This document shows positions 1-7,449 of a stretch of 29,540 nucleotides of DNA, in pieces. The stretch is taken from assembly GCA_047630355.1 (NCBI GenBank), contig JBLHXN010000034.1:1-29540 (forward strand), read 5' to 3'. Positions within the stretch are counted from its first letter, which is position 1. Every line of letters begins with the position of its first letter. The DNA comes from JANQUM01 sp047630355. Its GTDB lineage: Bacteria > Bacteroidota > Bacteroidia > Cytophagales > Spirosomataceae. The notes beneath the pieces were generated by a model. It had not been told where the DNA came from. It did not search any database and saw nothing but the letters and a program-made list of their open reading frames with translations. The position numbers and the translations under genes were made by a program.

Positions 1-843
1 ATTGATATTCGCTCTTTTCCGACCGAAATTGAGTCAATGTATGATGACAAATCTGACTATAAAGACCAGTTAAAGTCCTGGACAAAAAAGCTGGATGATA
101 TTCAGGAAAAGATGTACGCTCATAATCATTACGGTACACTGGTAATTTTTCAGGCTCTTGATGCTGCCGGAAAAGATAGTACCATCAGGGCAATCTTCAA
201 ACAAGTTAATCCGCACGGAACAGTTTTTCACTCTTTCAAGAAGCCCACCTCAATTGAGTTGGAACACGACTTTATGTGGCGGTGTTTTAAGAAACTTCCG
301 GAAAGGGGTAAAATCGGGGTTTTCAATCGTTCGTATTACGAAGAGGTTTTGGTAGCAAAAGTTCACCCTGAGATTGTTACCGACTACCAACTTCTACCGT
401 CAGACCTAACGGATAACTTGGACTTACTTTTCAAAAACCGTTATTCGGATATTAGGAACTTCGAGACTTACCTTAACAATAACGGAATTGAAGTGGTCAA
501 GTTTTTTTTGAACGTTTCTAAGGAGGAACAAGGAAAACGCTTGATTGATCGAATCAAAGAGGAAGATAAGAACTGGAAATTCGAGGAAGGTGATATCAAA
601 GAAAGAGCCTTATTCGGGAAGTACTTAGATGCTTTCGAAATGGCGTTAAATAAGACCTCCACCAAAGACTCTCCGTGGTACGTTATACCCGCTGATGACA
701 AATATAATATGAGGTTGCTAGTCGCTGAGATTTTGCACGACCGCTTGGATGCTCTTCCGATGAGCTTTCCTGAATCTAACGAGAAACGCCAAAAAGAACT
801 CAAGAAGTACATTGAGGTAATTGAAAAGCAAAATTTAGATTAA
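1..843 (+). CDS. ppk2: Polyphosphate kinase 2 family protein (5' truncated)
   Basis: PPK2 enzymes move phosphate between polyphosphate and nucleotides in the cytoplasm. The reading frame is open to the left edge, with 12 sense codons before the first ATG at 37. Those codons align with the usual PPK2 lead-in to the kinase core, so the true start lies outside the window. Counting from the ATG, a Walker A motif ALDAAGKDST sits at residues 40-49, followed by NPHGTVFHSFKKPT and GVFNRSYYEEVLV, which fit the second kinase motif and lid region of PPK2. The AGKDST form resembles class III PPK2 proteins, which can phosphorylate AMP and ADP. That subclass is inferred, and the substrate cannot be read from sequence. 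mfd begins 45 bases downstream on the same strand. Confidence 0.9.
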   Translation: MDIRSFPTEIESMYDDKSDYKDQLKSWTKKLDDIQEKMYAHNHYGTLVIFQALDAAGKDSTIRAIFKQVNPHGTVFHSFKKPTSIELEHDFMWRCFKKLPERGKIGVFNRSYYEEVLVAKVHPEIVTDYQLLPSDLTDNLDLLFKNRYSDIRNFETYLNNNGIEVVKFFLNVSKEEQGKRLIDRIKEEDKNWKFEEGDIKERALFGKYLDAFEMALNKTSTKDSPWYVIPADDKYNMRLLVAEILHDRLDALPMSFPESNEKRQKELKKYIEVIEKQNLD

Positions 844-888
844 TACCAAGTTATTTTATTCGTTTTAAATCCACTATAAAGTTTTTTT

Positions 889-3800
889 GTGAAAAAAGAA
901 GATTTCTTAACGTTATACACCACAGACACTTTTTTTAAGAATATCAGTCATAAAATTGATAACAATCAGGTTACCCAAATAAATGGCTTGGTAGGAAGTA
1001 TAGATAGTGTACTTATCGCTTCCTATTTCAAGGAATCAAATAAAACTCAGTTTGTAATTGTTGACGATAAAGAAGATGCCTCTTTTTTATTCAATGATAT
1101 CAGGCAGTTATTGGGCAAAGATTCGGTGTACCTTTTTCCTTCTTCGTACAAAAAAGCTTACGAGTATAATAGCGTCGAAAACGCCAATGTACTGATGCGT
1201 TCGGAGGTTTTGAGCCAATTAACTGAGCAAAAGCCGATAATCATTGTTGCTTTTCCCGAATCAATTGCTGAGAAAGTGGTAAGCAAACAAACGTTTGTCG
1301 CTAGTTCTTTAACAATCAGAAAAGGCGAGCAATTAGACGTCAACTTCATTACCGAATTATTAGTAGATCAAGGTTTTCAAAAAACTGATTTCGTCTATGA
1401 GCCAGGACAATTCGCGACCCGTGGAGGTATTGTTGATATTTTCTCCTATTCCTACGATAGACCGTACCGTATCGAACTCTTCGGAAACGAAGTTGAAAAC
1501 CTGCGGATATTCAATCCAGAGACTCAGTTGACAGATTCGTTTACCGAAAAAGTTGTTATCATTCCCCAAATTGAAACAAGGGCAAGTAACGAGAAACGGG
1601 AGTTTATTATTGATTTCATTCTTAATAAATTCACTATATGGATAAAAGACGTAAATTTCACAAAAGAAAAACTTGATACTAATTTCGAAACGGTTTCAAA
1701 AGTCTTCAACGAAATAACGGATAAAAGTGGAACTGCGGTTGTAAATAAGCCGGAAGAACTCTTCGTTAGTGGGAATACTTTTACAAGCTTTATTGAGAAG
1801 CAAAATATCGTAGAGTTCGGGCGACGCTTCTATTATAATAATGTCCCCCGAATTGATTACACTTCAAAACCTCAGCCTTCTTTTAATAAAGAGTTCAATT
1901 TATTCATTGACGACATTGAAGAATTACGATCGAAAGGGTTCGTTATTTTTATTTGTTCGGAGTCTAAAAGGCAACTTGCTCAGGTTCGTAAAATTATTGA
2001 AGAGTTAAATCCAACTACTGAGTTTGATACAGTTTCGGCATCTTTTCGTGAAGGATTTATTGATTACGAAACGAAAACCTGTTGCTACACAGATCACCAG
2101 CTTTTTGAAAAGTATCACTCATATCAGATAAAGGAAAAATACAGTAAGTCGAAGGCTTTAACCGTAAAAGAACTACAATCGCTTCAACCCGGAGATTTTG
2201 TTACGCACATTGATTACGGTGTCGGGCGATTTGCGGGAATGGAAACCATTACTTCCAATAACAAGCGGCAAGAGGTAATTCGAATCATATACCGCGATAA
2301 TGATTTACTTTTTGTCAATATTCACGCTTTACATAAAATAGCGAAATATTCAGGTAAGGAAGGGACGCCGCCCGTGATGAGTAAGCTGGGAAGTGGCGAA
2401 TGGGAAGCGAAAAAGTCAAAGGTAAAAAAGCAGGTCAAAGACATAGCCGAAGAACTAATAAGCCTTTACGCCAAACGGCGGGAAGTAGAAGGTTTTAAAT
2501 ATTCTCCTGACACTTATTTGCAGATTGAGTTGGAGTCTTCCTTCATGTATAATGATACGCCCGATCAGCGAAAGGCGACCAATGCTATCAAGGAAGATAT
2601 GGAAAAGCAATACCCGATGGATAGATTAATCTGCGGAGATGTTGGTTTTGGAAAAACCGAGATTGCCATTCGGGCTGCTTTCAAAGCGGTGAATGATAAT
2701 ATGCAAGTAGCGGTCTTAGTTCCGACAACTATTTTGGCAATGCAACACCAAAAAACGTTTAGCAAGCGGTTGGCGAAAATGCCCGTGAACGTTGACTATA
2801 TCAATCGGTTCAAATCAACGAAACAGATTAATGAAACACTCAAAAAGCTCGAAGAGGGTAAAATCGATATACTAATCGGAACGCACGGTATTCTCGGAAA
2901 AAAAGTAAAGTTCAAAAATCTGGGCTTGTTAATAATTGACGAAGAACAGAAGTTTGGTGTAACCGCCAAAGAGAAAATTAAGAACCTGAAATTAAACGTT
3001 GATGTGTTGACATTGACCGCAACCCCAATTCCGAGAACTTTGCATTTCTCACTTATGGGTGCCCGAGATTTATCAATAATTGCCACTGCCCCAAAAAACC
3101 GTTTACCCGTTTCGACGGAAATTGTGGAATTTAAGGAAGAGGTAATTCGCGATGCGATTAGCTACGAATTACAACGGGGAGGACAGGTTTTCTTCGTGCA
3201 CAATCGGGTAAATGATATTGAATCTATCGGCAATATTATTCTTCGTTTGGTGCCAGATGCTAAAATAGCGGTTGCCCACGGACAAATGGACGGCGATAAA
3301 TTAGAAAAGGCCATGATGCGTTTCGTAGAAGGCGAAGTTGATGTGTTGGTTTCTACTAATATTATTGAGGCGGGACTTGATATTCCGAATGCCAATACTA
3401 TTATGATTAATCAAGCTCACATGTTTGGGCTTTCTGATTTGCACCAAATGCGGGGTAGGGTAGGGCGTGGCGAAAAGAAAGCATTCTGCTATTTGTTAAC
3501 TCAGCCCAAGTCCTTATTAACTAAAGATGCCCGAAAACGCTTACAAACGTTGGAGGAGTTTTCAGACTTAGGTGATGGCTTCAAAGTAGCCATGAAAGAT
3601 TTGGATATTCGCGGTGCCGGTAACCTATTGGGTTCTGAGCAAAGCGGGTTTATCAATGATTTAGGGTATGAGGTTTACCACAAAATATTGGATGATGCAG
3701 TAAAAGAACTCAAGAACAGTAAGTTTAAAGAATTATTTAAAAGCGAAATTAAAACCGATGAACTTGAACGCACCGATTGCCAGTTAGAGGTCGATTTCGA

Positions 3801-4233
3801 TGTATTAATTCCGCCCACCTACATTACCAATATTTCGGAGCGGCTATCATTATACAATGATATTGACCATTTGAAAGAAGATGTTGAGTTAGAAAAGTTG
3901 AAATATTCTATTGTTGACCGCTTTGGTAAGCTACCAAAAGAAGTCCAAAACCTGTTTGAAATTGTCAAAGTAAGGTGGATGGCAGAAAAGGTTGGTTTCG
4001 AGAAATTGGTAATTAAGAATAATATTTTAAAAGGCTATTTCGTTTCTTCACAGCAAACTGCTTATTATCAATCTGATAAGTTTGGCAAAATTATTGACTT
4101 TATAAGAAAGTATCCAGATAAGGGCCAACTCAAACAAGTAAAAGAAAAGCTTACCTTTACGAAGATTAATATTACGTCGATAAACGCTTCAAAATTACTT
4201 TTTGAAGACTTAATTTCGCATATTAATCAATAG
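889..4233 (+). CDS. mfd: Transcription-repair coupling factor Mfd
   Basis: Mfd is an ATP-driven DNA translocase that removes RNA polymerase stalled at lesions and recruits UvrA for nucleotide excision repair. At 1114 aa it is close to the usual length of about 1150. The N-terminal third is the UvrB-like damage-recognition module. The RNA-polymerase interaction domain is marked by LQPGDFVTHIDYGVGRF. The helicase core has Walker A GDVGFGKTE (583-591), the DEEQ box (684-687), LTLTATPIPRTL, and RGRVGRG (855-861). The C-terminal UvrA-masking domain follows. The start is GTG at 889: MKKEDF is a plausible N-terminus and no in-frame ATG lies nearby upstream. No clear Shine-Dalgarno sequence is seen. 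Its arginines are mostly CGN codons, unlike mnmG further on. Confidence 0.97.
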   Translation: MKKEDFLTLYTTDTFFKNISHKIDNNQVTQINGLVGSIDSVLIASYFKESNKTQFVIVDDKEDASFLFNDIRQLLGKDSVYLFPSSYKKAYEYNSVENANVLMRSEVLSQLTEQKPIIIVAFPESIAEKVVSKQTFVASSLTIRKGEQLDVNFITELLVDQGFQKTDFVYEPGQFATRGGIVDIFSYSYDRPYRIELFGNEVENLRIFNPETQLTDSFTEKVVIIPQIETRASNEKREFIIDFILNKFTIWIKDVNFTKEKLDTNFETVSKVFNEITDKSGTAVVNKPEELFVSGNTFTSFIEKQNIVEFGRRFYYNNVPRIDYTSKPQPSFNKEFNLFIDDIEELRSKGFVIFICSESKRQLAQVRKIIEELNPTTEFDTVSASFREGFIDYETKTCCYTDHQLFEKYHSYQIKEKYSKSKALTVKELQSLQPGDFVTHIDYGVGRFAGMETITSNNKRQEVIRIIYRDNDLLFVNIHALHKIAKYSGKEGTPPVMSKLGSGEWEAKKSKVKKQVKDIAEELISLYAKRREVEGFKYSPDTYLQIELESSFMYNDTPDQRKATNAIKEDMEKQYPMDRLICGDVGFGKTEIAIRAAFKAVNDNMQVAVLVPTTILAMQHQKTFSKRLAKMPVNVDYINRFKSTKQINETLKKLEEGKIDILIGTHGILGKKVKFKNLGLLIIDEEQKFGVTAKEKIKNLKLNVDVLTLTATPIPRTLHFSLMGARDLSIIATAPKNRLPVSTEIVEFKEEVIRDAISYELQRGGQVFFVHNRVNDIESIGNIILRLVPDAKIAVAHGQMDGDKLEKAMMRFVEGEVDVLVSTNIIEAGLDIPNANTIMINQAHMFGLSDLHQMRGRVGRGEKKAFCYLLTQPKSLLTKDARKRLQTLEEFSDLGDGFKVAMKDLDIRGAGNLLGSEQSGFINDLGYEVYHKILDDAVKELKNSKFKELFKSEIKTDELERTDCQLEVDFDVLIPPTYITNISERLSLYNDIDHLKEDVELEKLKYSIVDRFGKLPKEVQNLFEIVKVRWMAEKVGFEKLVIKNNILKGYFVSSQQTAYYQSDKFGKIIDFIRKYPDKGQLKQVKEKLTFTKINITSINASKLLFEDLISHINQ

Positions 4234-4287
4234 TTTTTCGTTAAATCACCAACTTCGCATTCATAACAAGTAATTTATATAAATAAA

Positions 4288-5541
4288 ATGAACAGAGTTT
4301 ATTTAGGATTATCCGCTGCTGTGCTTTCCTTAGCGGTAACCATGACTTCTTGTAAAAACAAGACACGATCGAGCACCAATCCTGGTAGAGTTAGTTCTGC
4401 TACCGGAATTGAGTACGCTAAAAAGGAAACCGAAGGATTTCACGTTGCCGAATTCAAAGGAATGCCAACTGGACCGAATTTGGTTTTTATTGAAGGTGGG
4501 CGTTTCACTATGGGAACCGCCGAAGAGGACGTTACTTTTGCCCGTGATAACTTGGAAAGAACAGTTACTGTTGCTTCCTTTTTCATGGACGAAACCGAAA
4601 TAGCCAACATCAACTGGCTCGAATATCTTTACGCTGTTCAGCAAGATTCTTCTCAGGAATTTGCTCAATCAGCTTTGCCAGATACTACAGTTTGGGCAAA
4701 TCCAATGTCATTCAATGATCAATACGTTGATCAATATTTACGCTATCCCGGTTTCAGATTGTACCCCGTAGTGGGGGTTTCCTGGATTCAGGCTTCTGAC
4801 TACTGTAAGTGGCGTTCTGGTACGGTGAACAATCAACTTTATCAAAATAGCTTAGGTAAAACCAAGAAAGGCGGAATTTCTTTCGGTAGAAAAAAAGATG
4901 CTGAAGACGGAGCAGAAGAACCACCAAAAACAATGGATGGTAATCGCGTAGCTATCGAGAGTGGAATTGTTTTACCTGAATATCGTTTACCAACTGAAGC
5001 GGAATGGGAGTATGCGGCAAAGGCGATGATTGGTACACAAACGATTGACGAAAACCAATCAAGTCAGCGTATTTACCCATGGGATGGCTCTTCAATGAGA
5101 ACATCAAGTGGACGTGATAAAGGACAAATGATGGCAAACTTTAAACGTGGTCGTGGTGATTATGCAGGTATTGCCGGACGTTTGAACGATGGTGGAATTA
5201 TCACTGCCGAAGTTTATGAATTCGAACCAAACGATTTTGGTCTATATAATATGGCAGGAAATGTAAATGAATGGGTTTACGATTTATATCGACCGAACTC
5301 ATTCCAAGATTTCAACGATTTGAATCCAATCCGTCGTGATGATTACATGGATGATGATGATTTATACGATAAAGAAAATTTCAACTCACTTATAGACAGT
5401 AAAGTACGTGTCTATAAAGGAGGCTCTTGGAACGATGTAGCCTATTGGCTATCTCCCGGAACACGTAGATTTATTGCCCAAGACTCATCTACTTCTACCA
5501 TTGGTTTCCGTTGTGCGATGATTGCCATTGGAAAAAGGTAA
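4288..5541 (+). CDS. gldJ: GldJ-type gliding motility lipoprotein (FGE-sulfatase domain)
   Basis: A 417-aa lipoprotein with a formylglycine-generating-enzyme-like (SUMF1) fold. In Flavobacterium, GldJ is needed for gliding and stabilises GldK and other parts of the type IX secretion and motility machine. The signal peptide ends in TMTSC, with Cys22 as lipidation site. The next residues (KNKTR) are basic, unlike the acidic surface-export signal of many Bacteroidota lipoproteins, so the periplasmic face of the outer membrane is likelier. The domain runs from GPNLVFIEGGRFTMG (about 65) through YRLPTEAEWEYAA and GLYNMAGNVNEWV to GGSWND and IGFRCAM. The segment GDYAGIAGRLNDGG before NDFGLYNMAGN is typical of GldJ. 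Family homologues are generally thought structural rather than catalytic. It is shorter than F. johnsoniae GldJ (about 560 aa). GldK is the main alternative. No other gld gene is in the window. Confidence 0.8.
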   Translation: MNRVYLGLSAAVLSLAVTMTSCKNKTRSSTNPGRVSSATGIEYAKKETEGFHVAEFKGMPTGPNLVFIEGGRFTMGTAEEDVTFARDNLERTVTVASFFMDETEIANINWLEYLYAVQQDSSQEFAQSALPDTTVWANPMSFNDQYVDQYLRYPGFRLYPVVGVSWIQASDYCKWRSGTVNNQLYQNSLGKTKKGGISFGRKKDAEDGAEEPPKTMDGNRVAIESGIVLPEYRLPTEAEWEYAAKAMIGTQTIDENQSSQRIYPWDGSSMRTSSGRDKGQMMANFKRGRGDYAGIAGRLNDGGIITAEVYEFEPNDFGLYNMAGNVNEWVYDLYRPNSFQDFNDLNPIRRDDYMDDDDLYDKENFNSLIDSKVRVYKGGSWNDVAYWLSPGTRRFIAQDSSTSTIGFRCAMIAIGKR

Positions 5542-5582
5542 TGATATGAAGGAAGAAAGTAAATAGACTTCATAATAGATTC

Positions 5583-5625
5583 AAAACAATAGCCTCAGCT
5601 TTAAAAAGCTGAGGCTATTGTTTTT
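5583..5625. terminator. Bidirectional terminator between gldJ and comF
   Basis: A perfect 15-bp stem, arms 5587-5601 and 5606-5620 around a four-base loop, is flanked by AAAA on the left and TTTTT on the right, so it can end transcription from both sides. The stop codon of the minus-strand ComF gene (5601-5603) lies inside the hairpin at the arm-loop junction. Confidence 0.9.
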
Positions 5626-6284
5626 ACTGATACTTCACAGTCGTATTCAATAAGTGCAATTGCTGCTGCTTCGAGTGTTGCTCCAGTTGTCAATACATCA
5701 TCAACTAAGCACACTCTTTTTCCTCTTAGGTCAGCTTTTGTATTTACTTGGAAAATCTCATTTGTATTTTTGTATCGTTGATAGCGGTCTTTTTTTGTTT
5801 GTGATGACGTGTTTGCAATTTTTATTAAACCGTTGTTAATAATCGGTACATTTAGCACCGATGCCATCCCCTCCGCAATCAGCTCTGTCTGATTGTATCC
5901 TCTTTGCTTTTGCTTGGCTTCGTGCATAGGAATAGGCACAATCAAGTCGATTTTATCTTTTTCCTCTGCATTAAGTAAAGCCTCTCCGAACTTCTTTCCT
6001 AACCAAATTCCAATACTTTTCTTGTTTTGATACTTGAGTCCATGTATAAGGTGTTGAGCTACATTACCTTTTTCAAAGAGCAGGTAAGACTTCGCATCAT
6101 TTATATTTACCTTGCCATCAAACTTTTGAATAATCTTTCTTTGTTGTACAGTATCGTTTATAATAACTGGTAAGTCTATGATGCAATTTATGCATATAGG
6201 CGTATCTACTTCTCCGAGTGGCTTCCTGCAAGCCGCACAGGTTCTTGGATATATCAGATCAAGTAAGCGTGTTAATTTATTCAT
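5601..6284 (-). CDS. ComF family phosphoribosyltransferase-like protein
   Basis: A 227-aa ComF/GntX-family protein. An N-terminal zinc-finger-like part has four cysteines (C16, C19, C31, C34: CAAC and CINC). A type I phosphoribosyltransferase domain follows, with IVPIPMHEAKQKQRGYNQ and the PRPP-binding loop CLVDDVLTTGAT (192-203). Members take part in DNA uptake during natural transformation in some bacteria. In Bacteroidota the role is mostly unproven, and no other competence gene is nearby. It is convergent with gldJ, shares its terminator, and is divergent from the next gene with only 7 bases between the two likely start codons. The ATG start gives the typical lead-in LLDLIYPRTC. Confidence 0.9.
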   Translation of the reverse strand: MNKLTRLLDLIYPRTCAACRKPLGEVDTPICINCIIDLPVIINDTVQQRKIIQKFDGKVNINDAKSYLLFEKGNVAQHLIHGLKYQNKKSIGIWLGKKFGEALLNAEEKDKIDLIVPIPMHEAKQKQRGYNQTELIAEGMASVLNVPIINNGLIKIANTSSQTKKDRYQRYKNTNEIFQVNTKADLRGKRVCLVDDVLTTGATLEAAAIALIEYDCEVSVKTIASAF

Positions 6285-6291
6285 AACTTTA

Positions 6292-6327
6292 ATGATTGAT
6301 ACTATAGAAATGATTGATACTACAGAC
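6292..6327 (+). repeat. Tandem 18-bp duplication covering a start codon
   Basis: Two adjacent 18-base units, 6292-6309 and 6310-6327, both start with ATGATTGATACTA and differ at only 2 of 18 positions. The duplication is in frame, so it adds six residues (MIDTIE then MIDTTD) and gives two equivalent start codons. Confidence 0.85.
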
Positions 6328-6675
6328 GATTTAAATCTTGTAAAATCCTGGAAAGACCTCCAGAACTTTCTAAAAGCTAATGTAGGTAAAAAACCCTCAG
6401 ACGTAAAAGGTGTACTTTTCCTTATAGGCGTTCAGGAGTTAGGAAAGGGGAATATTATATTCACGAAAGAGGAGAAACAAGACCTCATTCACATCGCTAC
6501 CTGTAAGGTTTTGAGCTACGGGGGTTTTTATGAATTAGAGGGCTACGATAAAGAGGGTTGGCCACATTGGAAAGTTGTAAAGCCTTTACCATTCGTCGAT
6601 TTGTTTCTTCAAGAGAACTTATTAAAACACTATATTATTCATTTCTTCAGAAATGAAATTGGTCTTCACATTTAG
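6292..6675 (+). CDS. Conserved small protein of unknown function
   Basis: A 127-aa soluble protein with no signal peptide or membrane segment. I do not recognise a named family. The stretch GVLFLIGVQELGKG, followed by FTKEEKQDLIHIATCKVL and later GYDKEGWPHWKVVKPLP, looks like a conserved Bacteroidota hypothetical protein, but I cannot name a function. The frame stays open upstream to an ATG at 6178, but that part is antisense to the well-supported ComF N-terminus, so I chose the ATG at 6292. The ATG at 6310 is an equal candidate, because the first 18 bases are a near-exact copy of the next 18 (16 of 18 match). It ends 6 bases before the xth start and is probably co-transcribed with it. Confidence 0.75.
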   Translation: MIDTIEMIDTTDDLNLVKSWKDLQNFLKANVGKKPSDVKGVLFLIGVQELGKGNIIFTKEEKQDLIHIATCKVLSYGGFYELEGYDKEGWPHWKVVKPLPFVDLFLQENLLKHYIIHFFRNEIGLHI

Positions 6676-6681
6676 ATTTTG

Positions 6682-7443
6682 ATGAAATTAATAACATTTA
6701 ACATTAACGGTGTTCGTTCCGGAATCAAAAAAGGGGTTATCGAATGGCTCAAAACTGAGAATCCAGACGTGTTTTGTCTACAGGAAATAAAGCTTGCGGA
6801 AACGCATTTGGTAGAAAAGCACTTCACTGATTGTGGCTATCACTGTCATTGGTACCCGGCTCAAAAAAGGGGTTACAGCGGAGTTGCTACCTTCACAAAA
6901 GTGAAACCGGCAAAAGTTTACTACGGTATGAACATTGAGCCTTATGACTTCGAAGGTCGTACCATTACTATTGAGTTAGAGAATAAGTTGATCGTTAATA
7001 CTTACTTTCCTTCGGGGTCTTCAGGTGATTTACGACAGGGCTTCAAATTCAAATTCTTGGATGATTACAGCGTTTTCATTAATGACTTGAGGAAGTTGAA
7101 TAAGCCAATCATCATCTGTGGCGATGTTAACATTTGCCATCAAGAAATTGATATTCACAATCCTAAAACCAATAAGAACACATCTGGCTTCTTAATGGAA
7201 GAACGAGAGTGGATAACTAAACTCTTAGACTCTGGCTTTGTTGATGCTTTCAGGTTTATAGATACTGAACCACACAATTACACTTGGTGGACGTATAGAG
7301 CGGGAGCGAGGCAAAATAACAAGGGCTGGCGTATTGACTACTTCTTCGTTGACAAAAACATAGAGAACGAGATAAAAAACACCCAAATACACGCTGATAT
7401 TTTTATGTCTGATCATTGTCCTGTATCACTTGATATTATATAA
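6682..7443 (+). CDS. xth: Exodeoxyribonuclease III (AP endonuclease)
   Basis: A 253-aa member of the exonuclease III/APE1 family, which cuts DNA at abasic sites and removes damaged 3' ends in base excision repair. Visible motifs are the N-terminal FNINGVRS, the metal-binding E35 in LQEIKL, the GDVNICHQEID block with the catalytic Asp and Asn, WWTYRAGARQNNKGWRIDYFFV, and the terminal SDHCPV with D244 and H245. A TTG lies directly before the ATG at 6682. I prefer the ATG, since MKLITFN is the usual family start. It sits in a run of tightly spaced genes, 6 bases after the small unknown protein and 6 bases before the DUF4175 gene. Confidence 0.96.
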   Translation: MKLITFNINGVRSGIKKGVIEWLKTENPDVFCLQEIKLAETHLVEKHFTDCGYHCHWYPAQKRGYSGVATFTKVKPAKVYYGMNIEPYDFEGRTITIELENKLIVNTYFPSGSSGDLRQGFKFKFLDDYSVFINDLRKLNKPIIICGDVNICHQEIDIHNPKTNKNTSGFLMEEREWITKLLDSGFVDAFRFIDTEPHNYTWWTYRAGARQNNKGWRIDYFFVDKNIENEIKNTQIHADIFMSDHCPVSLDII

Positions 7444-7449
7444 CATATT

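Noticed and set aside
6178..6291. Upstream extension of the small unknown gene to an ATG at 6178
   Set aside because: It is fully antisense to the ComF N-terminus with its zinc cysteines, and the extra residues show no conserved pattern.
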